Under the pieces are notes generated by a model that saw only the letters and a list, made by a program, of their open reading frames with translations, made no database searches and was not told the DNA's origin. Shown here one piece after another: positions 34,042 through 44,246 of a stretch of DNA of 64,000 bases. The DNA is from Laccaria trichodermophora. Taxonomy: Eukaryota; Basidiomycota; Agaricomycetes; Agaricales; Hydnangiaceae. The first letter of the stretch is position 1; every line of letters begins with the position of its first letter. The translations under genes were made by a program, and so were the position numbers. The stretch is from the NCBI GenBank assembly GCA_018417955.1, contig JACTVC010000002.1:248001-312000 (forward strand). Reading direction: 5' to 3'.

Positions 34042-35108
34042 ATAATTTTCGCTTATTGGTCCTAAGAATCAGAAATATTTGTATCATTCATGTGATTTTT
34101 TTCGTGGAGTATCTCGCATGATTATTTGGTTTTCGATTCACTTGCACAGAAATGAGAGGAGCATTATCGAAAAATATCCGCCAATATTGATCCTGCGTCC
34201 CTAAACACCATCGCGGCGTATGGCAAAACCCGCCCTTGAGAATAGATTTATCCATTATGTACCAGGTTTCATCGGGCACATGGTGTAGTTGGTTATCACG
34301 CTCGCTTAGCATCTGAGATTCAGAATCATGCGAGAGGTGCTGGGTTCAATTCCCAGTGTGTCCACCTTTTTCGACCTCTTTTGTCGCTTCAACCGTTATT
34401 AGGGGGATGATCTTTGGTGACAGGATTTGTAGGATATTCCTCTCGTTTGTTTATTGGATGTTGGAAGATGTGTCGTGTTGCCGTCAATGTTGATTAGTTA
34501 ACAGTTACGCAAAATGGCAAAAGGTTATTTCTATCACTCAAGTGAGGTTAGTTCCTCATTGCAACGTCTCAATCACTTTTTCCATAGCTAAGTAATTATC
34601 GAATTGAGTCGCTGAGAGCAGAAAAACGGCGGGTATGTTCGGTGGTTTCTACTTACGCCTTGCCATCCGTTCTTCGTATACAACATATGCAACCATCCCC
34701 TTTAAAGCTTTATCACTCACTCAAATCTGTTCTCTTCCATGCGTCTTAGTACTAGTCTACTTGTTGCACGTAAATCTCGAGAATATATATGTATAATTTG
34801 CTCTCTTAGGTTTCTTTGACCGTCTTTCCGTCACTGACAGGTTCGGGTAACATGACCGGAAATCGAATTTTTGGCATAAGCGATGCCATCAAGCCGGAAG
34901 CGCTGCTTCTCAGTGAGGGACGACCCTTCAAGCTTCAAGTTCGCGTATTTCATCCAAGCCACTCACCTGTTATCACTTCCCCACTCTGCCGCTCTACTCC
35001 CCAACCCCGCTGCAGTCACGACTCGCGTTGGACTTAGGGTATGAGATTCGTCCACACTGCAGACACGATGCTGACTGAGCTTCTTCAGATACCACATTAG
35101 CTCAAACC
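34042..35108. other. Interval holding tRNA-Ala and the shared upstream region of D
   Basis: Apart from the tRNA (34274-34364), 34840-35100 is homologous to 40010-40310 upstream of D2. No protein gene supported. Confidence 0.4.
34274..34364 (+). tRNA. tRNA-Ala (AGC) with a 17-nt intron
   Basis: Acceptor stem GGGCACA pairs with TGTGTCC (one G-U) and discriminator A at 34364. D arm TGGTGTAGTTGGTTATCAC. Anticodon stem CTCGC (34301-34305) pairs with GCGAG (34330-34334). The anticodon is AGC (34308-34310), with the intron at 34312-34328, the canonical position one base 3' of the anticodon. T arm GGTGCTGGGTTCAATTCCCAG. A T5 pol III terminator follows at 34367. Internal A and B boxes are present. 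Confidence 0.93.
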
Positions 35109-35612
35109 GTGTCTCACCCGCCTCCACGTACACAGCGACACCAAAAGGCCGAGGTGTGGTACACCTCCACGCAGCACTACCCCCCACCACCCATATCACC
35201 ACCGACTCGCATCTCTGCCCGTGGTCTCTTCATTCTACGCCCCCGGTGCCGTGAAGCACTGGAGCGATCTCTGGACGAGCAGACAACCACCCTACATGCT
35301 GCTCGCCCAGTTTCCCAAAATCTGTGATCGCGTTATCAAGAAACGCTCAGCACCCCTTCGTGACTGTTCGAGACGAAGTTCTCTCCGCAGCGCACGACTC
35401 AATCCGCGTCTTCGCCATCGAGTTTCACCATTCGCCTCCCACATCTAAGCTTTGGGGCTCTCCGACAGGGTGCAGACTCGCCAGACTCAAACAGCCGTTT
35501 CCAACGCGCACGCTCGCAGACTCATAATGGAGTTCTTTCCTGGCGGTTCAATTTGAGCTGGAGTGTCACCCAGTCAGGTTGAGCCTGACATTTAGGTTCT
35601 TCATGCAGATGA
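35109..35612 (+). pseudogene. DUF6699-like type D pseudogene (copy D1)
   Basis: Aligned by eye with the intact D2 at 40317. The start codon is GTG instead of ATG (35109-35111). About 170 bp of the middle, between GTCTCTTCA and CGCGAAGC-like sequence, is deleted. Several 1-2 base indels shift the frame, so surviving family fragments such as GDEVL-like and SIRVFAIEFHHSPP are in different frames. The D2 ending DVWIVHVR corresponds to GACATTTAG, a stop. A decayed duplicate. Confidence 0.85.
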
Positions 35613-37118
35613 GCCAATGACATTTCATAATCGCATCTTTCGGCGTGAGCGCTCACACAAGCTTCTCGCTTTCCTCAGTGTGGCGGACCGTGTTATGAGC
35701 GATTGACATGATGCTGTCACACATTCTATGCCATCTGCTAGATACATATCCGGACATTCGGGGCACTCAGTAGATCTGTAATGGTGTTGGTTGACAACTT
35801 GACAACAAGTCCACAAGCTTGATACGTACCAATTTAGCAGTCCTTCTTCGAGTCATCTCAAGAATGTATAAATATCCAAGAAACTGAGTGCAAAGTGAAG
35901 AGGGGAATCAGAACAACGAAATCGTTTGAGCAAGGAGGGAAAAGCGCATACATGATCAATACATGATACAAAAACAAAAACAAAGTAATCATCAACATCA
36001 GCCAAATATGACATAACATTGGTTCATCGTCACCTGAAAGCTACGTCCCGAATCTACGCCCGGAAAATTGACCGAAAGTCACAGCTCCATTTCCTATCCC
36101 ATTTTCCGACTGACAATGCATGGAGCCCCCTGTCAACACCGTGTTGTAGGATGGCTCCTCATAACTTGATGTGCAAGGTTAGTGCAAGGGCCCAACTGGG
36201 GGGGTATTCGTCGGACATCGCTGAGGGCGCAAACCTTTTATTGATGACGTCATTTGTCAATGGCACCATGGCGATAATCGCATCGACGCCGCCGTAAGCC
36301 ATTGATATTGAACATTTACAACCCGCTCTGCACGGGTGGACATATGCGCTCCCTAACCCGAAACTCTAGACAAGAGACCGGCGCAGCAAGCATGATTTTA
36401 TTCCTCATATCAACGTGTGCGGACTTGTCATGATTTTTGGTAGACGGTTTGAATACCCGTAAGTCTACCACAGATCCTGCCCATCCTCGCTCTACTGAAA
36501 GCTTCATCAGTTGCAAAGTTTCTCGAAGCTTGTGTTTCCCGCTGCAATTTGAATGGTGTAAGGCGTCAAAAAAACATTTGTCGACCAGTACAAAACACAG
36601 ATAAGGCCATATTGGCGCGCTTCATCCAGATCGTCAGACGCCACGATGCCTTTCAGTGGCTAGACTGGAGCGTGGCGTTTCAGCTGCCACGCGATTGTTT
36701 TCTCCAATTTCGGTGACAGCGTGGGGCAAGGTTTTGGTCACGACTCACCACTCACTGGGGTTCTCCTGTTGAGACCCGGCCGATGGGAATTTTGCAACGT
36801 CAGGAAGTCTAGAACTAGTATTTTTTCCTACCCGCTTGAGCCGTCATCGTGGACAGGGCTCTATTTCCATTTTTGCTTTGAACTGTGGGCAAGCGCCGAG
36901 CCCATGACCCTCAACTCCATTATCTCCGGCATATGAAGCCCTGCCTGCGTTGTTCACGGGTAAGCGTATTTGCGTCACGACGTACTTGTATGTAAACCCC
37001 AAGATATTACGCCCTATTAAACTGAGCCCGGTTGCAACAATAGGTTGAACATGAGCCTACGTTGTGAGTCTTCGAATCATCTAGATACTTAACGTGCTGA
37101 CTCCATGACAGAAGCGAT
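35613..37118. other. Intergenic part of duplication unit 1
   Basis: Homologous in patches to 41013-43559 but without the inserted element found there. A block at 36241-36272 is nearly identical to 42577-42608 (contains TGACGTCA). The 36720-37120 region parallels 43140-43559. Confidence 0.45.
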
Positions 37119-37592
37119 ATGTCGATCTTTGCATTAGGATTGGAAACTCGTCGGGGACGTCACGTTCACGTCCACTCCAGCGCACTGGCAGGCAATGTAT
37201 TCTCCTCCCACAACTCACGTACTTCGAGATGCAGATAAACCCTTTGCTGTGGCAGTTCACCCTATCGTCCTTTCCTTGACAATTTATCTCGATCTCGATC
37301 CCCACCGACCAATCATCGTTTTTCCCACCCACAGACCCTCTCCCTTCACTTTGGGTCCTATCCCCGACATCCACATTGTTTCATGTCTACTCCCGCGCAA
37401 GCAATGTATTCCCCTCCCACAACTCTCGTTTCGAGATGCAGATAAAGCCTTTGCTGCGGCAGTTGACCCTACCGTCCCGTCCTTGACAATTTATCTTGAT
37501 CTCCATCCCCACCGACCAATCGTCGTTTTTCCCACCACAACAACTACGATGCATCTATTACCATATGTGACGTCCTGCTGTCGACCGTAGTA
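37119..37592 (+). pseudogene. DUF6699-like type A pseudogene with internal deletion and tandem duplication (copy A4)
   Basis: It begins like A3 (GAAGCGATATG at 37113 and 43554). Relative to A3, about 100 bp between CCTTTGCT and GGCAGTTCACCC is missing, removing the NPLL-GI-YNIRA region and shifting the frame. The damaged segment then occurs twice, 37192-37330 and 37401-37539, both with the same deletion junction. Readable remains: two copies of SLTIYLDL-PHRPI-VFP and IPDIHIV. It ends before the GLVPS...DVWVLRT part. Confidence 0.85.
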
Positions 37593-38702
37593 GGCTGACT
37601 TTATGTTCTCAAAACAATTATTCTAGGTTCAAATGAGCTTAGCCTACAATGTGTCGAAAGTACGGTGAACTATTCAAATATTTTTCTGGCCAGCGGCGCA
37701 CAGCACAGGGAGAAAAAGTGGAAAGTAATCCCAATTGGGGTGCTAATCCTCCTGATTGGGTGGGTGTTCAAATGTGTTCCAGCCTTCCAGACATTGGCTT
37801 TCGTTTCTAAATCGAGGCTGATCTCATCAAGCTGGCCTTGGGGTTGGATTCGTTTACGGCTTTGGCAAAGGATTTGTTTTGGCAACCCGGCAATCAAAAT
37901 TAGTCTTTTCTCGGTACCTAGGACATACAATACCTTCGGTAAGGTCCGTTCGATAAGTGAATAATTCTACGTGCTGAAGACGCGACTCGGGATATCACGG
38001 TTTCAAAGAGAAGCATGCGCGTATCGGCGATTAGAATCGACACCATCATTAAATAAAATACTATGAGACTACAATGCATATGTTCCGCTTGGGTATATTT
38101 AGATAACTTGATATCTCGATTCCACCGCCGATACTAGGTCGACTCGACACTATATCGCCTTGCCAAAGTTACATCCTCCCGAAAATCCCCTTCCTTCCTC
38201 CTCTGACTTTTTCCACACTACGTTATCCCACCTATGTTTTGCTTGAAGACAATTCCTCACTGCAAGGTACTGTAAACTGACCGCTTATCTTCGCTCTCTC
38301 CCGCCTCCGCTGATATGACATAGATGGAATGGACATATACGCCTCGCCATGTACTCAGTCAGACTTATCTCATTATTTGATGCTGACCGCTAAAATCGTA
38401 GTTTCCCATTACTGGTCTAACCTGCCCAGTGGGTGCTTCAACACTCATATAGTACATCTTCTTATCTTCCCACTAGGCTGCGCTTCAGGATAAGCCCTTG
38501 GCGGTACGGCCTTTCATTCGACACATGGGAGCTGAGCTAATTCACGGTGAACAGCCCGGTGATCATAAAGTGCACTATCCTGTATGAAATAAATTTTCTT
38601 GTTGTGAAGAGGTCTGACTTGAAGCATACTTATATTAATTTATCATTAGTACTCGGTGCGTTTTTTTGACAACTCAGACTTCGTATTCTGAACTTTAGTA
38701 AC
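37593..38702. other. Intergenic between duplication units
   Basis: 37660-37960 has a plus-strand frame with a hydrophobic run but no family match. Unit 2 homology to 32950 onward starts near 38180. No gene supported. Confidence 0.4.
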
Positions 38703-39272
38703 AATAAGCCTCCACATCTGGGACCCGTTCAATGCATTCCCCTTCCGTCCGAGTCGGACCTACATCCGTCACCTTCTCCCGGGCCACCACCTGTGCTCTT
38801 CCCCCTCATCGTCACCCTCCCGCTTCAACCAGAGACGATCTTGAAGCTTTCATCTGTCGCTATTTCCGCGAATTCAATTCATATCCATGATACCACCTCG
38901 CACATCGGGGATATTTTCGCACCTGGGGGAACTTATTCCGCCTTAGACGTCGTAAACTTCGTCGGCTATCGTGCTCGTCAAGATATCTCCCTCTCAATGT
39001 TCCATGCATTGTCTGACCAACTCAAAGAACGAGTTGAACTTGCCTTTAGGAATAGATATTTTCGAGAGGGGAGGGGAGACAGTGCGAACAGGTTTTGGGA
39101 CATGTTCTTGGACGGTCAGCAAACCATCACAAGTCCGAAAGGTGTAGATTTGCTGCTAGGGAACATCTGCATTTGGGGGCTGGATTTTTGCCCAATCTCT
39201 GGTCATTGGATTTTGCATGTTGCGGATCCATCGGTTGCATACTCCAAGCCATCCCGAATGATTTTTACTTGA
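38703..39272 (+). CDS. DUF6699-like protein, type C (copy C2), start unresolved
   Basis: Paralogue of C1. Core: SSVAISANSIHIHDTTSHIG, SALDVVNFVGYRARQDISLS, FHALSDQLKERVELAFRNRY, FLDGQQTITSPKGVDLLLG, NICIWGLDFCPISGHWILHV. The frame is open upstream to 38703 through VQCIPLPSESDLHPSPSPGP; the only nearby ATG is in another frame and that frame stops at 38890 or so. Because the core is kept open in both C1 and C2 while most differences are conservative, the core frame seems to be selected, with a start in an unseen upstream exon. About 7 codons longer in the linker than C1. Confidence 0.5.
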   Translation, partial: NKPPHLGPVQCIPLPSESDLHPSPSPGPPPVLFPLIVTLPLQPETILKLSSVAISANSIHIHDTTSHIGDIFAPGGTYSALDVVNFVGYRARQDISLSMFHALSDQLKERVELAFRNRYFREGRGDSANRFWDMFLDGQQTITSPKGVDLLLGNICIWGLDFCPISGHWILHVADPSVAYSKPSRMIFT

Positions 39273-40316
39273 TGGTACAAAGGATACTTGTACGACTTGG
39301 GTTATTTTGATTTAGATATCCGCGTATTCCATATGTATGTTTGTTAGCGCCAGCGTGTGAACGCACAGAACTCAAGAGTCAGACACAACGTGTAATGATG
39401 ACTGATATTGTTTAACTACCTGTGAACACATGGAACTAAATACAGGTAGCAATCAGTAAAGGTAGAGTAAGAACATGTAAAGTAAGCTCACCTCAGAGTC
39501 AGACACAAAGTGTAACGACGACTGAGGTGAAGGGAAAAAAAGTTTGCATATAAAAAGAAATGGGGAACCAAAGACTGGTAAAGTAAGAATAAAGACTCTT
39601 TCTCTCTCTCTTTTACTTCCGTTATTTACCAGAGGAAGTGAACAAATAAAGCGTACGCGTAAACAACGTGGTCACGAGACGTCTCCTTTGACACAGCGGT
39701 GCTAGCAAGAGTTGAACATTGAGCAGTTGGGTGCAGTGAACTAATAAGCCAACCCCACGGCGGCCAACAACGGGAAACATTGAAAGACTGATAGTAACCG
39801 CCGGGGTGGCTGCGGGCGCCATTTATACTTTGTCCGCTGTAGGAATTTACTTTCAGGCAACTTTCAGGCTGCGGCTGCGCATGCTATCCCGCCATAAATT
39901 ATTCATTAGAGAAAGGTCATTGAGAGAAGAGGACAGACTGTTGCAAATTTTCATGAAGTTGGAAAAAAAATAATACATGTGAACGTCCAGCCTTAAATTT
40001 GCATCCTTTCAGGTCATGCATGTTCTGCTAACGTGACCGGAAGTCGGATCCTAGCAAGTGTTGTGCACTATTTTGGGAAAACAAATATGGCACGGTACAA
40101 CCAAATGACTCCGTCGAGCCGGGGCGCTACTTAAGGGAGACCCTTCAGGTTCACGTATGCATCCAAGCCTCTTACCACTTATTACTTCCCCACTATACCT
40201 CTCTACTCTCCAAAACCACTGCATAGTCGCGACCCACAGGTATGAGATTTGCCCATATTGCAGACACTGAACCTAAAGTTGCTTGACACCCTCCAGCTAC
40301 CGCATCAGCTCGAACC
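39273..40316. other. Insertion-like block in unit 2, LTR-like features
   Basis: 39342-39707 begins TGTTAGCGCC and ends GGTGCTAGCA (imperfect inverted ends, TG...CA). It contains a duplicated word AGAGTCAGACACAA (39372 and 39497), a polypyrimidine run CTCTTTCTCTCTCTCTTTTA and TATAAAAAG. Unit 1 has the tRNA gene instead at the matching place. This would suit a solo LTR, but flanking 5-bp target duplications do not match, so it stays tentative. 40010-40316 is the D2 upstream region. Confidence 0.3.
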
Positions 40317-41012
40317 ATGTCTGGTTACTCACCCTCCTCCACGTACACAGCGACACCGCAAGGTCGTGGTGTGATACACCTCCAGGCAACATTACCCCCC
40401 ACCACCTCCACCACCCACGTCGCCACCGGCCCGCATCTCTCCCCATTGTCTCTTCACTCCCCTGACCCACCCTCCCTGCTCTATAGCAAATCGCCCTATA
40501 CGTCCATCCATCTTCCACGTTTGCACAATGGCCCAGTTCTTATCAACCCCCTTTTGGAGTACTTGCCAGTACCCATGATCGAGTACGATGTCACTCTGCC
40601 AGCAACGTTCGCAACACTGAACTCCCGGCGCCGCGAAGCTCTGGATCGATCTCTGGACGAGCCGGCAACCAGCCCCGCCACGAGCTCTTTGACACTTTGC
40701 TCACCCTGCTTCCCAAAGCCACTGATCGCGTTTCCAAGAAACGCACAGTACCCGTTCGTGACTGTTAGAGATGTTCTCGCAGCAGTGCACGACGCAATCC
40801 GCGTCTTCGCCATCGAGTTACACCATCCGCCTCCCACGTATAACCTTTGGGGCTCTCCGATAGGAAGGGTACAGACTCACCAGAGTCAAGCAGCAATTTC
40901 TGACGCGCACGTTCGCCAACTCATAATGGAGTTCTTGCCTGGCGGTTCGACTTGGGGTGGCATCTCACCCAGTCCCACTGAGCCTGACGTTTGGATTGTT
41001 CATGTCAGATGA
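40317..41012 (+). CDS. DUF6699-like protein, type D (copy D2)
   Basis: Intronless, 231 residues, ATG 40317, TGA 41010-41012. A Thr/Ser/Pro-rich N-terminus is followed by YTSIHLPRL, VLINPLLEYLPVPMIEYDVT, RSLDEPATSPATSSLTLCSP, YPFVTVRDVLAAVHDAIRVF, then a long linker with WGSPIGRVQTH, LIMEFLPGGSTWGGISPS and the ending EPDVWIVHVR. The NPLLEY...YDV, EPAT.P..SLT, VTV.DVL.A and PDVW.V landmarks place it in the DUF6699-like group. The RVDFLLG motif is not recognisable. It is the intact partner of pseudogene D1. Confidence 0.75.
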   Translation: MSGYSPSSTYTATPQGRGVIHLQATLPPTTSTTHVATGPHLSPLSLHSPDPPSLLYSKSPYTSIHLPRLHNGPVLINPLLEYLPVPMIEYDVTLPATFATLNSRRREALDRSLDEPATSPATSSLTLCSPCFPKPLIAFPRNAQYPFVTVRDVLAAVHDAIRVFAIELHHPPPTYNLWGSPIGRVQTHQSQAAISDAHVRQLIMEFLPGGSTWGGISPSPTEPDVWIVHVR

Positions 41013-41462
41013 GGCAATGACATGTCGTAATCGCATCTTTCGGCGTGAGCGCTCACAGAAGCTTTCTCACTTTCCTCAATGTGGCGGACTGTCCTTATGA
41101 GCGATGGACATGATGCTGTCGCACATTTTATACCATGTGCTAGGTACATATCATCCGGACATTCGGGGCACTCAGGGCGACAGAATATAGCAGAATATCT
41201 GTAATGGTGTTGGATCATGATTCATATGACAACAAGGCCAGAGGCTTGATACGTACCACTTTACCAGTACTTTTTCGAGTAATCTCAAGAATTTATAAAT
41301 ATCGAAGGAAACGAGTGCAAAGCGAAGGGGGTCAGAATAATGAAGTCATTCACAGCGGTTGAGCGAGGAAGGAAAAACAAAACAAAGTGATGGTTGTCGA
41401 TTGGTTGTCGATCAACAACATCAGCCAAATATGACACAACATTGGTGCAGATCCAAGACGTA
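41013..41462. other. D2 3' flank up to the transposon insertion site
   Basis: Homologous to 35613-36020 downstream of D1 (shared CGCATCTTTCGGCGTGAGCG, CATCAGCCAAATATGACA). No gene. Confidence 0.5.
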
Positions 41463-42131
41463 CAGTTGCGGACAAGCAAAGTCATCTAAAAATGTTAACT
41501 TTTTTTTAAAGCCCCGAAAATAGTCGGAATCGACGCAGATTCACGAGAGCTTTCCAGCCATACCACTTTCATCAAATTCTATCGAGCCGATCCCTCAGAA
41601 ATCGCCAAAATAAGGTTTTTCTGCCTCAAAATATTGGCGGACCCTGAATTTCACCCAAAAATCATGAAAAATAGTGGAATCGACTCCTTTTGATGAAAGG
41701 GTTATGATCCCATAAAAATTAGCAACTTTTATCGATCCATTTCGGGTAAATAAATTCATTGATAGTTACCAAAAATGGTAATTGATTAGTGATCAACCAT
41801 ATTTAGTCTCCGCTCGGACCCCTCCAGAGTCCCTGATCTGTGGTCAGTCTTGTTAGAATTTCTGTGACTTTTTGTTAGATGGTACCTATCACTACCGAGA
41901 ATTTTACCCCACAACCAATGAGATTTGAGTAGTTTTGGTCATCAAGGACCCTGAATTGAGGCAAAAAATTGGTCCAAAAATTTGGCGGACCCAATTTCTC
42001 GTGGGAAAAACTTCGGAGGTGTGTTTTTCGACGTATTTCAACAAGCTGGCCATGATCCCGAAGTTTGGTGCCATTTTATCCAGCCGTTCCCGCGCTACCA
42101 AATTAGATGACTTTGCTTGTCCGCAACTGTA
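41461..42131. mobile_element. Non-autonomous Tc1/mariner-like element (MITE-like), with TA target-site duplication
   Basis: The element proper is 41463-42129 (667 bp). Its left end begins CAGTTGCGGACAAGCAAAGT and its right end is the exact reverse complement over the outer 27 bp (41463-41489 and 42103-42129). Both ends are flanked by TA (41461-41462 and 42130-42131). A TA duplication with CAGT at the tips is typical of Tc1/mariner-group transposons. The interior is AT-rich with poly-A and poly-T runs, partly repeated internally (TTGGCGGACCC near 41632 and 41982), and has no transposase-sized frame, so it would depend on an enzyme encoded elsewhere. Unit 1 of the segmental duplication has no counterpart, so insertion followed the duplication. 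Confidence 0.85.
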
Positions 42132-43559
42132 GCTTTCACAATGCAGGGTGCACTTGATAACATACTCGAAATTAACCGGAATCCAAAGCACCTTTTGAGA
42201 AGCTCCACGACCACTTGATCATCCATTTTCCGGTTTCTTCCGACTCATCAGCATCGAGCGCTGAGTTGGCGCTGAGCCCTCTGTCGTCAATTTTGTTTTC
42301 GGACATCTGCTCCGAGTCGGCCCATGCCAGTGGGACCCGGGAACCCATTTATGATATTGAAGCATCCAAGACATCAGGTATGATCTCCAATGGATGGAAA
42401 TGAGCCGATATCGGGTGGCTTCAATGGCACCACAACTCATTGAACGGTGGTACAAACTTCAAATGCCTTATCCAGGCCAACAGAATCGCCGTTCCCATTG
42501 GCAACTTACCCCCATATAGGCCTCACTGGCGAAGAGGGGGTAGTTGTTCGTTGGACCTCGAGGCTGAAAACCTAGTATGATGACGTCATTTGTCAATGGC
42601 ACCATGACGATAATCGCATTGACGTCGTCGTACGCGCGTAAGCCGTTCACAACCCGCTCTACACGGGTGGAACCAATATTCTCTACGCAGTCCGAAACTC
42701 TGGACAAGAATTGTCCGCAGCAAGCAGGTTTTTGCTCCTCATATCAGACACGTGCGGACTTGTTGTGATTTTTTTGTAGAAGGGGTTCGAATATTCGTAA
42801 GTCTATCCATATTTTTGCTCCTCACCGCTCTAATAAGGGCCCTCTTCAGTTTCAGTCAGCCGATTTTCCCGAACCTTGCGTCTCCCGCTGGAATTTGGAT
42901 GGCTCTAAGGGCCCAGAAATATACACTGGTTGACCTTCCTTCCGGAGTACAAAGCACAGACAGGATAAATTTGCTTGCTTCGCTCAAGGCTGCGTGATCT
43001 AACGGTTGCTGTACACAGGCTGAGCACAGAGTGCTGAGCGTCTAACTAAGCGCCGTCCAATCAGATCGTCAGATGCCACGGCGACACTGGAGCAAACGTG
43101 GTGGCATTACAGCTGCCAGAATTGGTTCTCCAGTTCCGAAAACGCAGCATGGGCAATGTTTTGGTGTCACGCACCGGGGTTCTCCTACGTCCGATAGGAT
43201 TTTGGAAAGTCAGGGAAGCCTAAAACAAGTATTACTTCTCAGCCCTCTCCAGCAACAGGACCTTATCTATTTTGGCTTGTTAACTCATCCTCAGCAATGC
43301 AGTGTAGGCATGCGCCGAGCCCACACCCTCAACTACATGCATTCCACTATCTCCGACCTATGCAGCCCTGGCTGTGTTAAGCATAGGTGAGCCTAATTCG
43401 CGTCACAGGTTGCTTGACATACTGGTATATAAGCCTCAAGGACCTTTCGGAACTCGACATGTTACGCCTTTAGCTGAGCCCTAGGCTGAACATGAGATAA
43501 CGTTGTGAGTTATCTGAGCATTCAGATTCTAAACGCGCTCACCCCTTGACAGAAGCGAT
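42130..43559. other. Intergenic part of duplication unit 2
   Basis: 42577-42608 matches 36241-36272 nearly perfectly (with TGACGTCA at 42581-42588). Minus-strand frames here read NAIIVMVPLTNDVIILGF and in unit 1 DAIIAMVPLTNDVI, a possible relic of a minus-strand exon. 43140-43559 is the A3 upstream region, shared with A4. Confidence 0.4.
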
Positions 43560-44246
43560 ATGCCAATCCGTGCATTACGACCGGACGCAAGGATTGACCA
43601 AACACGTCGCAAGCGTTATGCTGCCCCAAGCCGAAATCTCCATCCCCTTCTACCACGCGTAACACCCCCCTCATCTACGTTCACGACACCCCATCCCTCT
43701 TTTGTACGACAATTTATGGCGCTCCCAACGACTTCCAGTGCAACACCCTTTCCCTTCAGTCTACGTCCTATTCCAGACATACATATCGTCCCACCTCCAC
43801 TCCCGGGCAGGCGATGTATCCCCCTTCCACAACTTTCATCTGTCGAGATCCAGATCAACCCTTTGCTCGTCAACGGAATCGATTACAATATCAGAGCCCG
43901 AACATCATTCGCCGCTTGCCCTTCCCGACGTCATAGCTCACGGGGGAGAGACGCGTGGAGATATGAGCCGGCAGTTCACCCTACCGTCCCGTCCTTGACA
44001 ATCTATCTTGATTTCGATCCCGACAGACCAATCGTTGTTTTCCCCACCCACAACAATTATGATACATCTACCACAATAGGCGACGTCCTGGCTGCTGTCA
44101 ACCGTAGGGTGACAGCGATTGGGGACGAACTCCAGCAGGCTTACTATGCTGGCTACTCAGTACGACTTCTTCCCGATGAAGTGTGCTGGTCAGGGCTGGT
44201 CCCAAGCTCCACAGAGCGCGACGTTTGGGTTTTGCGAACAGATTGA
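43560..44246 (+). CDS. DUF6699-like protein, type A (copy A3)
   Basis: Intronless, 228 residues from MPIRALRPDARIDQTRRKRY. Core: IPDIHIVPPPLPGRRCIPLP, VEIQINPLLVNGIDYNIRA, CPSRRHSSRGRDAWRYEPAV, PTVPSLTIYLDFDPDRPIVV, TTIGDVLAAVNRRVTAIGDE, YSVRLLPDEVCWSGLVPSS, ERDVWVLRTD. It matches A1 and A2 block for block, although it is 30 kb away and on the opposite strand. It is the intact partner of pseudogene A4. No signal peptide or membrane segment. Confidence 0.8.
   Translation: MPIRALRPDARIDQTRRKRYAAPSRNLHPLLPRVTPPSSTFTTPHPSFVRQFMALPTTSSATPFPFSLRPIPDIHIVPPPLPGRRCIPLPQLSSVEIQINPLLVNGIDYNIRARTSFAACPSRRHSSRGRDAWRYEPAVHPTVPSLTIYLDFDPDRPIVVFPTHNNYDTSTTIGDVLAAVNRRVTAIGDELQQAYYAGYSVRLLPDEVCWSGLVPSSTERDVWVLRTD

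Noticed and set aside
39342..39707. Solo LTR of a retrotransposon
   Set aside because: Ends are TG...CA and partly inverted, but the flanking 5-bp words differ (atgtt and agagt). Kept only as an LTR-like block.
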